The notes below the pieces were generated by a model, which made no database searches, had not been told where the DNA came from, and saw only the letters and a list, made by a program, of their open reading frames with translations. Below are positions 1 to 9,292 of a stretch of 64,000 bases of DNA, piece by piece (the stretch's first letter is position 1; every line of letters starts with the position of its first letter). The stretch spans positions 140,309 to 204,308 of the forward strand of contig NZ_VOHQ01000012.1 in NCBI RefSeq assembly GCF_009192765.1. The letters run 5' to 3'. The position numbers and the translations under genes were made by a program. This DNA is from Agriterribacter humi (GTDB taxonomy: Bacteria > Bacteroidota > Bacteroidia > Chitinophagales > Chitinophagaceae).

Positions 1-2747
1 GAAAAATCGGCATGAAAATCAAAATCATGATAAGCCAGTGCGATATTAAATCCGAAGTTGATATTGGGCTGCGTACCAACGCCATAGCCTATAGGACGCT
101 CATCGTACCCGTCAATCTTCCCGTCCTTATTAAAGTCTTTGTAGATAAGGTCTCCCGGCAGCATCGTTCTGTTGCCCTGTCCGTCAATATTAACCGGGTA
201 GTTATTGATCTCTTCCACAGAAGCAAATTGGCCGATCACTTCATAGCCCCAGTTGGTTTTCGTATATCGCCCTTCCTGCGACCAGCGATACTGATCCCAG
301 GAATTGAAGAAAAGTGGGTTGTAGGACGACAGGAATTTGGAGCGGGAGTAAGATATATTTGCCCCTGCAGAAACGGTTATGTCTCTTACTCTTCCATTAT
401 AATTGAGGGAAAACTCCTGTCCAAACTGTGCATCGCTGTTCAGGTTTTCACGGGGCAGGGTATAGCCGATTTCTATAGGCGTAAGTACATCGTTTTTAAC
501 CGCTATCAGTCCGGAGCGTTTCCGGTAAAAATAGTCGAATGTGCCCGTAAGCTTTCCATTGAACAATGCAAAATCGAACCCTATATCGGTGATCCTGCTT
601 TCCAGCCATGAAATGTTGGTAGTGGCAACCCCCCTGTCTCTTGAGCCAACAATGGGTCTGCCATCTAAAATAGCAATGCCCTGGTTATAGTTGTATCCTT
701 CTATATACTGAAAAGGACTGAGCCCCAGTGAAGAGCCATCATCACCCAGAATACCATAGGACGCCCTGAGTTTCAGATCGTTCAGTATATTCTTATCACC
801 CAGCAATCTTTGCATAAAAGATTCTTCGGTAATTCTCCATCCTATTGATGCGGAAGGGAAATAACCGATCCTGTTGTCCGGCGGAAAAATATAGGACGCA
901 TCGCGCCTGCCCGCCAGTTCCAGGAAATACCTGTCATTATAAGCATAGTTAACCCTGCCCACATAACCTACCCTCGCTTCTTTATCATCACTGTCATCGT
1001 ACCTGTCGGCCGTACTAAAATAAATGAGTGGCAGCGCATTGGTACTGGGAACAGAATGGATCCAGTTGCGTAAGCGGTTGTTGAGTATCCGTTCATTAAC
1101 AATGGTGGCAGATATATTATGCAGGCCAAAAGACCGGTTATAGTTGATCTGCAACTGCGTGGTTTTGTTGATCTGTTTGATCTGTTCACGCTCCCGCCAC
1201 GGATTGGTGCTGCCTCCAGTGGCTTTATAGGAATCCTCAGTAGCATCATAGGTATAGGTATTGTACGTGTATTCGTGATTGTTTAACAGGTAGTCGGCTA
1301 TATAATAAGAATACACACCGTTTACAGAAAGTCCTTTGATCCAGGGTATCTGGTATTCGGCGGTAAAATTGCCCTGCAGCACCCGCCAGTCGTTCCGGTA
1401 TTTACCCGCGTTCTTATAATTGAGGTAAGCCCAGTTGGTTTCGTTGTGTTTTATATCGTTCAGGTATTCGGGATTATCGTTGGCGTAAGGCCTTTCCAAA
1501 GGGGTGTTCCTTAAAATGGCAAACCTGGCCAACCAGTAATCATCCCCACCGGGAACACCGGGGTTTTCACGACTTTCAATCCTGCCGTTAATACTCATAC
1601 CTACTTTTAATCCATTGGCTACTTTGGCTGTAACATTTGACTGGATATTGGTACGCATGAATTTATATTCCCTGCCTAAAGGGGAGTTCTGGTATAAGTT
1701 GGTGGCGGATAAATAATAATTCAATTTATCCGTGCCGCCTGTAACATTCAGGTTAAGCGAATTGAGCGGGGCGTTAGGCTTCAAAATAAAATCCTTCCAG
1801 TTAAAGCTTTTATATCCCGGCTCTGTTCCCGCTTTGTATTTTTGCAATTCTTCATCGGTGATCGTAGTACTGCCATACCTGTTGATCTCTGCCTCTGCCC
1901 TGTAGCGCATATAGTCGTATGAATTGTTGAGTACGTCAGGAAAACGGGTCCAGTTCTGGAAACCCAGGTAAGAATCAATATTGATGCGGTTGGCCGTATT
2001 CAATCTTCCCTTTTTAGTAGTTACTACCACTACCCCATTGGCGGCACGTATACCATAAATAGCAGCAGAAGCATCTTTTAGCACAGTGATGCTTTCAATA
2101 TCATTGGGTGCAAGGTTATTGAATTGGCCCGCATCCTGCTGTATACCGTCAATAACAAAAAGCGCATCGCCCATGTTCCTGATCTGTATATTGGCACTTG
2201 CGCCCGGCCTGCCATCCGCCATTCGAAAGGATACACCGGGCAATTTACCTGCCAGCGTAGCGCTAACCGTGGAAGCGCCATGTACCCTTCCAATATCATC
2301 GGCGGTAACGGTAGAAATAGCGCCTGTTAAGGATTGCTTCTTGCGGGTACCATAACCAATAACTACTACTTCTTCCATGCTGGCATTCGCTGCCTGCAGT
2401 GTGATCATGAAATTGGTTTTGTTTCCGGCTATTACTTCGAGGGGCTGGTAACCTACGGAACTGAATACAAGAACCGACCCTGATGAACTGATGTTCATCG
2501 TGAAGTTGCCTTCCACATCGGTGAGCGTTGAATTTTGGGTACGCTTTTCAGTAACCGTTACATTAACCAACCCTGCGCCGAGGCTGTCGGTAACCTTGCC
2601 CGAAACAGCAATGGATTGTGAAAAAACGGGAGAAAGCAATGTAAAAAAGATGCATGCGGTAACCAGCATTTTTTTGGAGTGCGACAGAAGGATTTCAATT
2701 GCTGAAATGCGCTGCCGCGAAGTTCTGGCAATAACTTGTACATTCAT
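1..2747 (-). CDS. SusC/RagA-family TonB-linked outer-membrane receptor, C-terminus outside window
   Basis: Outer-membrane receptor expected to import oligosaccharides or other large nutrients with TonB energy. I translated the minus strand from the ATG at 2747; the frame stays open to base 1, so about 915 N-terminal residues are present and the C-terminus is missing. An N-terminal hydrophobic signal region (LVTACIFFTLLSPVFSQ) precedes a carboxypeptidase-like domain (SGKVTDSLGAGLVNVTV, ending near VFSSVGYQPLEV). The SusC hallmark EEVVVIGYGTRKKQSLTGA and a TonB plug with the SusC-type LFVIDGIQ follow, then barrel sequence. The signal peptide is preceded by about 25 extra residues; the Met at residue 27 (KKMLVTACIFF) may be the true start. 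It diverges from a sensor kinase, as in polysaccharide-utilisation loci. A SusD partner would lie to the left, outside the window. Substrate unknown. Confidence 0.93.
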   Translation of the reverse strand, partial: MNVQVIARTSRQRISAIEILLSHSKKMLVTACIFFTLLSPVFSQSIAVSGKVTDSLGAGLVNVTVTEKRTQNSTLTDVEGNFTMNISSSGSVLVFSSVGYQPLEVIAGNKTNFMITLQAANASMEEVVVIGYGTRKKQSLTGAISTVTADDIGRVHGASTVSATLAGKLPGVSFRMADGRPGASANIQIRNMGDALFVIDGIQQDAGQFNNLAPNDIESITVLKDASAAIYGIRAANGVVVVTTKKGRLNTANRINIDSYLGFQNWTRFPDVLNNSYDYMRYRAEAEINRYGSTTITDEELQKYKAGTEPGYKSFNWKDFILKPNAPLNSLNLNVTGGTDKLNYYLSATNLYQNSPLGREYKFMRTNIQSNVTAKVANGLKVGMSINGRIESRENPGVPGGDDYWLARFAILRNTPLERPYANDNPEYLNDIKHNETNWAYLNYKNAGKYRNDWRVLQGNFTAEYQIPWIKGLSVNGVYSYYIADYLLNNHEYTYNTYTYDATEDSYKATGGSTNPWREREQIKQINKTTQLQINYNRSFGLHNISATIVNERILNNRLRNWIHSVPSTNALPLIYFSTADRYDDSDDKEARVGYVGRVNYAYNDRYFLELAGRRDASYIFPPDNRIGYFPSASIGWRITEESFMQRLLGDKNILNDLKLRASYGILGDDGSSLGLSPFQYIEGYNYNQGIAILDGRPIVGSRDRGVATTNISWLESRITDIGFDFALFNGKLTGTFDYFYRKRSGLIAVKNDVLTPIEIGYTLPRENLNSDAQFGQEFSLNYNGRVRDITVSAGANISYSRSKFLSSYNPLFFNSWDQYRWSQEGRYTKTNWGYEVIGQFASVEEINNYPVNIDGQGNRTMLPGDLIYKDFNKDGKIDGYDERPIGYGVGTQPNINFGFNIALAYHDFDFHADF

Positions 2748-2776
2748 ATGGCAGTTAATTATTATTGACAATCTTT

Positions 2777-2800
2777 AAAAATGGAAACGTTTCCATTTTT
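2777..2800. promoter_or_regulatory. Perfect 24-bp palindrome, LacI/cre-type operator
   Basis: The two 12-base half sites (AAAAATGGAAAC and GTTTCCATTTTT) are exact reverse complements. The core TGGAAACGTTTCCA fits the consensus bound by LacI/CcpA-family repressors, with the central CG typical of that family. It lies 30 bp upstream of the susC start and about 115 bp upstream of the preferred sensor-kinase start, so a sugar-responsive LacI-type regulator could control one or both divergent genes. No LacI-family gene is in the window. Confidence 0.65.
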
Positions 2801-2915
2801 TGGCACTGTGAAGGACGAAAGAATATTTTTAATTGATTCGCTCAGGCGTCTCAATGTTTCTTCAAATTGTATCAAATCTCAAATAATTATACCTTCGTTT
2901 ACAACCATTACTACT

Positions 2916-5900
2916 GTGAAAAAGAAAGTATTACTACTGGTAACGATTGCATTTGCTTACTGCTTCGGTTATGCGCAGGGTTATTACTTCAGGCATTACC
3001 AGGTGGAGAACGGGCTTTCTCACAACACCGTTTTTTGTACCCTGCAGGACAGCAGGGGCTTTATGTGGTTTGGCACAAAAGACGGGCTGAACCGGTTTGA
3101 CGGCACCAGCTTTAAAATATTCAGGAAAGACGACCAGGATACCGGCAGCATTGGCAACAATTTTATATACAGTTTACGGGAGGACGATGCCGGCCATATG
3201 TGGGTTGGAACAGGGAAAGGGCTTTACGCATACAATGCAGAAAAAGAAAATTTCAGGCGGGTACCCACACTTGAGCTTTCCGATGTGAATGAAATACAAA
3301 CAGACAACAAGGGTAATATCTGGTTCTTAATGGGCGCAAAACTTTACCAGTATAACCCCGTTACCTGCAACGTTGCCCAGATTGCCGAACTCCGGGATGA
3401 ATGGATAACCTCCATTTGGGTTACCGATGCCGGCATAGTATGGTTTACCACCTTCGGTACCTTAAAAAAATATGATCCTGAAACAGGGATCTACGCGTCA
3501 TATGACGTATTCAGCCATTCACCCCATACGCCTACCAAATGGATAGAGAAAATGTTTTATGCCGGCAACGGAAAAATACTTTTAGGAACTACGGGGCAGG
3601 GTCTCAAAATCTTTGATACCAAAGATGGTTCATATACCGATGTTCTTACTTATAATCCCGACAAAACAAACATATTTGTGCGCGACTTCGTTCATATCAC
3701 AAACAATGAATACTGGATAGCCAGCGAATCAGGCATTTTTATTTATGATACGGAGAAAGGTACCATTGCTAACCTCCACAAACAATACAACGATCCTTAT
3801 TCCCTGTCAGATAACGCTATTTATTCGCTTTGTAGGGATAAGGAAGGCGGTATCTGGGCGGGCACTTATTTTGGAGGCGTCAATTATTTTCCGAAACAAT
3901 ACCTCGCTTTTCAAAAGTATTTTCCCGATAACAGCCCGCAAAGCATCAGTGGTAATGCAGTAAGAGAAATATGCCAGGACCGGTACGGGAACCTCTGGAT
4001 CGGCACTGAAGACAGGGGTTTGAACAAGCTCAATCCCAAAACGGGCCATATCACACAGTATATGCCAACAGGAAAACCCGGCAGCATTTCCTATCCCAAT
4101 ATTCACGGACTGTTGGCAACAGGCAACCAGTTGTGGATCGGAACGTTTGAGCACGGGCTGGATGTGATGGACATCAGAACCGGTAAAGTAATACAGCATT
4201 ACAACTCCGCTACTCCCGGACTGCGCAGCAATTTTCCACTTTCTTTATATAAAACACGAAGCGGTGAACTGCTTACTGGTACTTCGATTAGCCTTACCCG
4301 CTATGATTCCATATCGCAGAGCTTTATAAAAGTGGAACAGGTTCCGGGCGATCATTTTATATACCATATTATGGAGGATCGCGATGGCACGGTATGGGTA
4401 AGCACTATTGGAGACGGCTTATATTTTTATAATGAAAAAACGGGCAGACGGGGCAATTTCCGTTACAATCCGCAACACCGGGAAAGCCTGGGCAGCGATA
4501 TGGTGAACAGTAGCTTTGAGGACAGCAATGGCAACCTGTGGGTAGCTACGGAAGGAGGCGGACTATGCAAGCTCAACAAAGAAAACAAAACCTTTACCCG
4601 TTATACCAGCAAAAATGGCATGCCCAGCGACTATATTTTTAAAATTCTGGAAGATGGCAGGAAAAACCTTTGGATAGCTACTTCCCGCGGGCTGGTATGC
4701 CTTAACCTTACCACAGGAAAAATGCTTGTGTATACCAGGGCCAATGGATTATTAAATGACCAGTTCAACTATAATTCGGGATATAAAAACAAAGAAGGGA
4801 AAATGTATTTCGGGAGCGTAAAAGGAATGATCAGTTTTAACCCCGATACCTTCTCAGCAAGCAATTTTGTCGCTCCCGTTTATATTACAGGGCTACAGGT
4901 AAACAACAAAGAAGTGCAGGTTAAGGACGAAGATTCACCACTTACAAAGTCTGTTCTCCTCACCCGGAAAATAACGCTGCCTTATGATCAGTCTTCCTTT
5001 AGCATTGACTTTGCGGCTTTAAGCTATACCGCCCCAGAAATGACCGCCTACGCCTATATCATGCACGGCGCGGATAAGGAGTGGACACCCATAAAAACCA
5101 ACCGCAAAGTTTATTTTACCAACCTGTTGCCGGGCACCTATGTTTTTAATGTTAAGGCAGCAGGCAGCAACGGCGGGTGGAGCCGGCAACCCGCACAGTT
5201 AACCATACAAATCCTTCCACCCTGGTGGGCAAGCTCCTGGGCCTATGCATTGTATACCCTGGCCGCAATGGCGCTTGCATTTTATTTGGTAAGACGATAC
5301 CACAATCATATTGAGGAAAAGAACAGGAGGAAGATTGAATACCTGCACCACGAAAAAGAAAAAGAATTGTATGAAGCAAAAATTGATTTCTTTACCAATG
5401 TAGCGCACGAAATAAAAACGCCGCTCACCCTCATAAAAGGCCCACTGGAAAAAATAATCAACCAGGCCCATAACCGGCCTGAAATACAAAAGCACCTGTC
5501 TACAATGGAAAGGAATACCAACCGGCTCATTGACCTCACCAGCCAGTTGCTCGACTTCCGGCAAACGGAAGCGAAAGGATTCAGGCTCAATTTATCAAAA
5601 ATGAATGTTTCGGCATTGCTCAGGGAAACTTTTTCTAATTTCAAATCACTGGCGGAACAAAAGAATCTTGCCTATTCCCTTTCCCTCCCCGAAAGCGATT
5701 TGTATGCCCGGGTGGATGATGATGCTTTGAATAAAATATACTGCAACCTTTTCAGTAACGCGGTAAAGTATGCGCAACAGGAGGTAAAAATTAAAATGGA
5801 AGCCGGTCCACAGGGCCATTTTACAACGGAGATCATAAGCGACGGGTATGTAATACCTGAAAATAAAAGAGAAAAGATATTCGAACCTTTTTATCGGCTC

Positions 5901-6083
5901 AAAGGAACGGAAAAGCAGAAAGGTACCGGCATAGGCCTTGCACTCTCGCGATCGCTGGCTGCACTGCACAAGGGCACACTCTATCTTAAACAAACGAATA
6001 CGCCCGGCTATAATATTTTCGTGTTGAGTTTACCCTTATCTTCCAAAGCTGTAATGGAAAGTGCGGATAATGAATCAAAATAA
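2916..6083 (+). CDS. Propeller-type sensor histidine kinase (split hybrid two-component system)
   Basis: Membrane sensor kinase of the kind that controls carbohydrate-use genes in Bacteroidota. After a signal peptide (KKKVLLLVTIAFAYCFGYAQ) come many two-bladed-propeller repeats with the pattern GxxWxGT or GxLWIGT, covering roughly the first 700 residues. Then a Y_Y_Y domain, a transmembrane helix (WALYTLAAMALAFYLVRR-like), a HisKA box with VAHEIKTPLTL (His831 counted from GTG 2916) and an HATPase with FEPFYRL and GTGIGLALS. The frame is open from an ATG at 2781, but that codon lies inside a palindromic operator and would add 45 residues before the signal peptide. I therefore prefer the GTG at 2916, with a near-match -7 box TACCTTCG at 2890-2897. 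Unlike classical hybrid systems it stops after the HATPase; receiver and DNA-binding domains are in the next gene. Confidence 0.9.
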   Translation: MKKKVLLLVTIAFAYCFGYAQGYYFRHYQVENGLSHNTVFCTLQDSRGFMWFGTKDGLNRFDGTSFKIFRKDDQDTGSIGNNFIYSLREDDAGHMWVGTGKGLYAYNAEKENFRRVPTLELSDVNEIQTDNKGNIWFLMGAKLYQYNPVTCNVAQIAELRDEWITSIWVTDAGIVWFTTFGTLKKYDPETGIYASYDVFSHSPHTPTKWIEKMFYAGNGKILLGTTGQGLKIFDTKDGSYTDVLTYNPDKTNIFVRDFVHITNNEYWIASESGIFIYDTEKGTIANLHKQYNDPYSLSDNAIYSLCRDKEGGIWAGTYFGGVNYFPKQYLAFQKYFPDNSPQSISGNAVREICQDRYGNLWIGTEDRGLNKLNPKTGHITQYMPTGKPGSISYPNIHGLLATGNQLWIGTFEHGLDVMDIRTGKVIQHYNSATPGLRSNFPLSLYKTRSGELLTGTSISLTRYDSISQSFIKVEQVPGDHFIYHIMEDRDGTVWVSTIGDGLYFYNEKTGRRGNFRYNPQHRESLGSDMVNSSFEDSNGNLWVATEGGGLCKLNKENKTFTRYTSKNGMPSDYIFKILEDGRKNLWIATSRGLVCLNLTTGKMLVYTRANGLLNDQFNYNSGYKNKEGKMYFGSVKGMISFNPDTFSASNFVAPVYITGLQVNNKEVQVKDEDSPLTKSVLLTRKITLPYDQSSFSIDFAALSYTAPEMTAYAYIMHGADKEWTPIKTNRKVYFTNLLPGTYVFNVKAAGSNGGWSRQPAQLTIQILPPWWASSWAYALYTLAAMALAFYLVRRYHNHIEEKNRRKIEYLHHEKEKELYEAKIDFFTNVAHEIKTPLTLIKGPLEKIINQAHNRPEIQKHLSTMERNTNRLIDLTSQLLDFRQTEAKGFRLNLSKMNVSALLRETFSNFKSLAEQKNLAYSLSLPESDLYARVDDDALNKIYCNLFSNAVKYAQQEVKIKMEAGPQGHFTTEIISDGYVIPENKREKIFEPFYRLKGTEKQKGTGIGLALSRSLAALHKGTLYLKQTNTPGYNIFVLSLPLSSKAVMESADNESK

Positions 6084-6088
6084 AGTTG

Positions 6089-6862
6089 ATGATGACACCT
6101 GCTGTTTTATTAATAGACGACAATGAAGATATTCTTGAGTTTCTGACAGATGAACTGCAGGAAAAATATACCCTGTTCACCGCTACCAATAGTGAAGATG
6201 CGCTTGCACTGCTGCTGCAGGAATCCATACAACTCATTGTAAGCGATGTAATGATGCCCGGAATGGACGGCTTTGAATTGTGCCGCACAATTAAAACTGA
6301 TTTCGATTACAGCCATATACCCGTTATATTGCTAACGGCAAAGAACACCCTCCAATCAAAAATTGAAGGTCTGGAGATTGGCGCCGATGCCTATATTGAG
6401 AAACCTTTTTCGCCGGCGCACCTGCAGGTGCAGATCGCCAATTTGCTTAACAACCGCAGCAAGCTCAGGGAATATTTTGCCAGTTCGCCGCTGGTGCATA
6501 TTAAAAGCATGGCGCATTCTAAATCGGATGAACATTTTTTGGAAACGCTCCATGAAGCCATTTACCGGAATATGGATAATACGGAATTGGATGTAGAGCA
6601 CCTGTCGCGCATTATGAATATGAGCCGGCCCACTTTGTACCGTAAAATAAAAGGCATCTCCCACTTAACGCCGCATGAGCTCATCAATATTACCCGTCTT
6701 AAAAAAGCCGCCGGACTATTAGCCGAAGGCCAATATAAAATATTTGAAATAGCCGCTATGACAGGTTTTCAATCGCAGAACAATTTCGGCAGAAGCTTTT
6801 TGAAACAGTTTGGTATGACGCCAACAGAATATGCGAGGGTGAAGAAGGAGGAGAACTTGTAA
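6089..6862 (+). CDS. Response regulator, receiver plus AraC-type HTH
   Basis: Cytoplasmic partner of the preceding kinase. Residues about 5-120 form a receiver domain (LLIDDNEDILEFL; phospho-acceptor Asp53 in SDVMMPGMDGF; Lys in IEKPF). After a linker, an AraC-family helix-turn-helix pair follows (LSRIMNMSRPTLYRKIKG and IFEIAAMTGFQSQNNFGRSF). It begins five bases after the kinase stop in a different frame, so the pair is translationally linked and corresponds to a hybrid two-component regulator cut in two. A TTG three bases earlier is also in frame, but the ATG at 6089 is the better start. The likely target is the divergent susC gene. Confidence 0.92.
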   Translation: MMTPAVLLIDDNEDILEFLTDELQEKYTLFTATNSEDALALLLQESIQLIVSDVMMPGMDGFELCRTIKTDFDYSHIPVILLTAKNTLQSKIEGLEIGADAYIEKPFSPAHLQVQIANLLNNRSKLREYFASSPLVHIKSMAHSKSDEHFLETLHEAIYRNMDNTELDVEHLSRIMNMSRPTLYRKIKGISHLTPHELINITRLKKAAGLLAEGQYKIFEIAAMTGFQSQNNFGRSFLKQFGMTPTEYARVKKEENL

Positions 6863-6926
6863 TATCTGCCTGGCAGAATCTGCAGCACAGCGAACATGGC
6901 AGGTTTTGGTTCGGACTTAGCTCATT

Positions 6927-9005
6927 TTACCTCAACCAAACCGTTTGTGTAAACGCACCGTTAGCGGCTGCATCCCAGGCTTCTATGCGCACCCATTTTC
7001 TACCCGGCAAATTTAATGAAACCCTGAATTTTTGTTTATCAAAAGGAAGCGTAGCATCCAGGTTCATCTTATGCCTGTATACCTGGTTTCCGTCACCCGA
7101 TATGATCTCCACAAAGTTTAAGGGGAAGGTCCACTGCAGGTTAAAAGCAATAGCTGCTTTCCCGTTTTCCGCAAGCTCAGCCGTATCGCCAGCCTGCTTT
7201 TTGTTCACCGTAAATGATGGGATCAATACTTCGCCGGTGGTTGAAAAAAAACGCCCTTTTTGTAAAACATCCAGAATGCTTTGCCAGCCTTTGTTGTAAG
7301 TAGGCAAGTTGTTTAACTGCAAATAGTTTACATTCAAATGCGCATACATTTCGTTCTCCGGCTCAATTGTAAATACATCAGCTTCTGCCAGCACTTTCTT
7401 TTGAACGCCCCAGTTGTTCATATCATCCATCAGGTCTAACACTCTTTTTCCCAGCCGGGGCTGCGAAAGATCAGCAGGCATCGCTTTCCAGGCTGCACCC
7501 AAAAAACGATCCGATTTAAAGAATGCTGATGTCTTATATTTATCAGGATAATCTACCGAGCCTTTGGTTCTCGGGTGCGCTGTCCATGCCAGCCCTTTTT
7601 CTTCCTTTAATAAATCCAACATTTCTGTTGCATTGGCAACGCGGTAAACCGCTCCATACACCGGGTGTACCGTCTTATAAGGAACACTGTCGCTGCGCGA
7701 CATGATCCAGTAAACAGGCTTTGGAAAAAGTTGCAGCCAATGCCCGCCAAAAAATTCATTGGGCTCCTCCCCGGGTAATAATAAAAAATTCTCAGTTGAA
7801 AGTCTTCTGCATTGTTCAAACAAAGCATGCAATTCTTTCAAACGTTGTTCATCAGGACCCTTAGGATGCGCAGTGTAATGAAACTCAGCAAGATGAACAA
7901 TATCAATTCCTGTTTGTTTAAATACATTGATAAAACTGGGTGTATCGGGCACCGGCTTGCCAGCCAGTACCACATTCATCACAAACTCATTGTGAAAATG
8001 GCTTGCCATTGTTTTATATCCCGGAAGTGAAACATACCGATCACCGTTCGTAAATTTTTTCACATCATTCAGTAATGCCTCCGGACCAGTTGTACCCAGT
8101 AAACAAAAAAAGTTTAATCGCTGTTCTGTTCCGGGAGGTGCATTAAACCAGGGTACAAAGCGGTTATCACCCGTTAATTCCTGCCGTATACCCAGGCCAT
8201 AGCCATCTGTGATTTTACGGTAATGGTTGCCATGCCATGTAAAGCGCAGGTTAAATGCTTCATCGAGCGGATAGAAATATTGGTGAGGCGCCGGAAAAAC
8301 AGCGATGCCGCCTGTTTTTGTGTTACCAATGATGGTACGATATTTTACCATCTCATTTTTACTGCTGTCGGTAAATTGTGGTTGAACAGCCTGCATTTCA
8401 TCGTTCACATCGGCCCATGAAATGCTGTTCCATTTCATCTCTTTGCTTATCAGTCCGGCATCATATACAATAGCGGTAGAATCTTTACTGGTGGATACAA
8501 CAGCCGCTATGTTCATCAACGGGCTGCCATTATACAGGGTAATTTCAATGGTTCCGCTAAAGCCGGGTGTTGTAATTTCATGTATGGTAATGATCGTTCT
8601 TGATCCGGAACTGCTTACCGATGCCGATTTTTTATTGATCTCTGCAAGATGTAACTGGTAAGGCTTGAGATGCACTTTGTCGAAAAAAATATTCCATCCG
8701 TTTTGCGATACCAGGTCGCGTTTGCCAACCGTAAGCAAAAACACGGGATCAACATCTTCCACAATATTTTTTACCGTGGCGCCCTCCAGTACGTTAATGC
8801 TTTTAAACAGGGGTTCATTCCTGTTTACACTCAATACTACCTGTGCACGTTGCTTTTTACCAGAGGGCCATGAAACAGAAAACGTGTTTTGGGCAACCTG
8901 CACCTGCGCCCCATTTTTATCGCTAAAACCTTTCAGGTTAACCGGCATCTGGGCATGCAGAACCGAAAAGCCCATTAGTAAAACAATAATGAATGCGTAC
9001 CGCAT
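6927..9005 (-). CDS. Secreted protein of unknown function, possible PHP/amidohydrolase-like metal site
   Basis: About 692 residues after choosing the Met at 9005, directly before a signal peptide (MRYAFIIVLLMGFSVLHAQ); an in-frame ATG at 9074 would add 23 polar residues first. The N-terminal half looks beta-rich. The middle carries spaced His/Glu motifs: SHFHNEF, DIVHLAEFHYTAHP, LLPGEEPNEFFGGHW and AWTAHPRTKG. These could be metal ligands of a PHP-like or related hydrolase fold; that is inference from the motifs alone. The C-terminal part (VEIISGDGNQVYRHK, KWVRIEAWDA) resembles the C-terminal segment of PHP/CehA-type secreted hydrolases. It does not appear to be co-transcribed with a neighbour. 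Confidence 0.7.
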   Translation of the reverse strand: MRYAFIIVLLMGFSVLHAQMPVNLKGFSDKNGAQVQVAQNTFSVSWPSGKKQRAQVVLSVNRNEPLFKSINVLEGATVKNIVEDVDPVFLLTVGKRDLVSQNGWNIFFDKVHLKPYQLHLAEINKKSASVSSSGSRTIITIHEITTPGFSGTIEITLYNGSPLMNIAAVVSTSKDSTAIVYDAGLISKEMKWNSISWADVNDEMQAVQPQFTDSSKNEMVKYRTIIGNTKTGGIAVFPAPHQYFYPLDEAFNLRFTWHGNHYRKITDGYGLGIRQELTGDNRFVPWFNAPPGTEQRLNFFCLLGTTGPEALLNDVKKFTNGDRYVSLPGYKTMASHFHNEFVMNVVLAGKPVPDTPSFINVFKQTGIDIVHLAEFHYTAHPKGPDEQRLKELHALFEQCRRLSTENFLLLPGEEPNEFFGGHWLQLFPKPVYWIMSRSDSVPYKTVHPVYGAVYRVANATEMLDLLKEEKGLAWTAHPRTKGSVDYPDKYKTSAFFKSDRFLGAAWKAMPADLSQPRLGKRVLDLMDDMNNWGVQKKVLAEADVFTIEPENEMYAHLNVNYLQLNNLPTYNKGWQSILDVLQKGRFFSTTGEVLIPSFTVNKKQAGDTAELAENGKAAIAFNLQWTFPLNFVEIISGDGNQVYRHKMNLDATLPFDKQKFRVSLNLPGRKWVRIEAWDAAANGAFTQTVWLR

Positions 9006-9139
9006 GATCAATCGATGGTTTAATTTCCTGTAAGATAAAGAGGGCAGGGCAATTTTTTTTATTATTGAATTCAAAAAAAATGTACCTTAAAGGCTGTGAT
9101 TGCTGCTATTGGTATAGTACCCCAACGATAACCTAAACC

Positions 9140-9170
9140 CATTGTTCCACTCTACATAATAATTTAGCAA
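9140..9170. repeat. Probable decayed CRISPR repeat beside the tracrRNA
   Basis: CTACATAATAATTT at 9152-9165 is identical over 14 bases to the middle of the array's repeat and is followed by GCAA, as in the repeat. Upstream ATTGTTCCACT can be aligned with the start of the repeat only with gaps. It lies 40-60 bp beyond the tracrRNA terminator. The exact match is short and AT-rich, so this is suggestive only. Confidence 0.4.
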
Positions 9171-9204
9171 TAGATAGAAGGAAGATTTTAGGAAGTAAGG
9201 GCAT

Positions 9205-9289
9205 AAAAAAGCGATCCCAACCTAAGTCGGAACCGCTTTAAATGTTTTCACAACGATAAAATCTTATTGTGATTTGCTTCAAATTAATA
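9205..9289 (-). ncRNA. tracrRNA of the type II-C system
   Basis: Read on the minus strand, the first bases contain an anti-repeat (AATTTGAAGCAAATCACAAT, about 9268-9287) that pairs with the CRISPR repeat. Fourteen consecutive pairs with the repeat's 5' end (one G-U) are followed by a one-base bulge and seven more pairs. AAGA after the anti-repeat resembles the AAGG that follows the anti-repeat of known tracrRNAs. A small hairpin (CACAA...TTGTG) comes next, then a 13-bp terminator stem with loop TTAG (9208-9237) followed by six T. A TAnnTTTG promoter lies immediately upstream. The 5' end is inferred from the promoter. The RNA guides RNase III processing of crRNA and is needed by Cas9. Confidence 0.88.
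9208..9237 (-). terminator. Rho-independent terminator of the tracrRNA
   Basis: All 13 stem positions pair (four as G-U wobbles) around a TTAG loop, and the minus-strand RNA continues into six U. In the opposite direction only three T follow the stem, so cas9-directed read-through is not obviously terminated. Confidence 0.85.
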
Positions 9290-9292
9290 AGC

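Noticed and set aside
12..611. 199-codon plus-strand ORF at the left edge
   Set aside because: Shadow of the SusC-family gene, which is open on the minus strand from 2747 to base 1.
2781..2915. N-terminal extension of the sensor kinase from ATG 2781
   Set aside because: It overlaps a perfect operator palindrome and precedes the signal peptide by 45 polar residues; the GTG at 2916 fits better.
3807..4199. 130-codon minus-strand ORF in the kinase gene
   Set aside because: Shadow of the strongly supported plus-strand propeller repeats.
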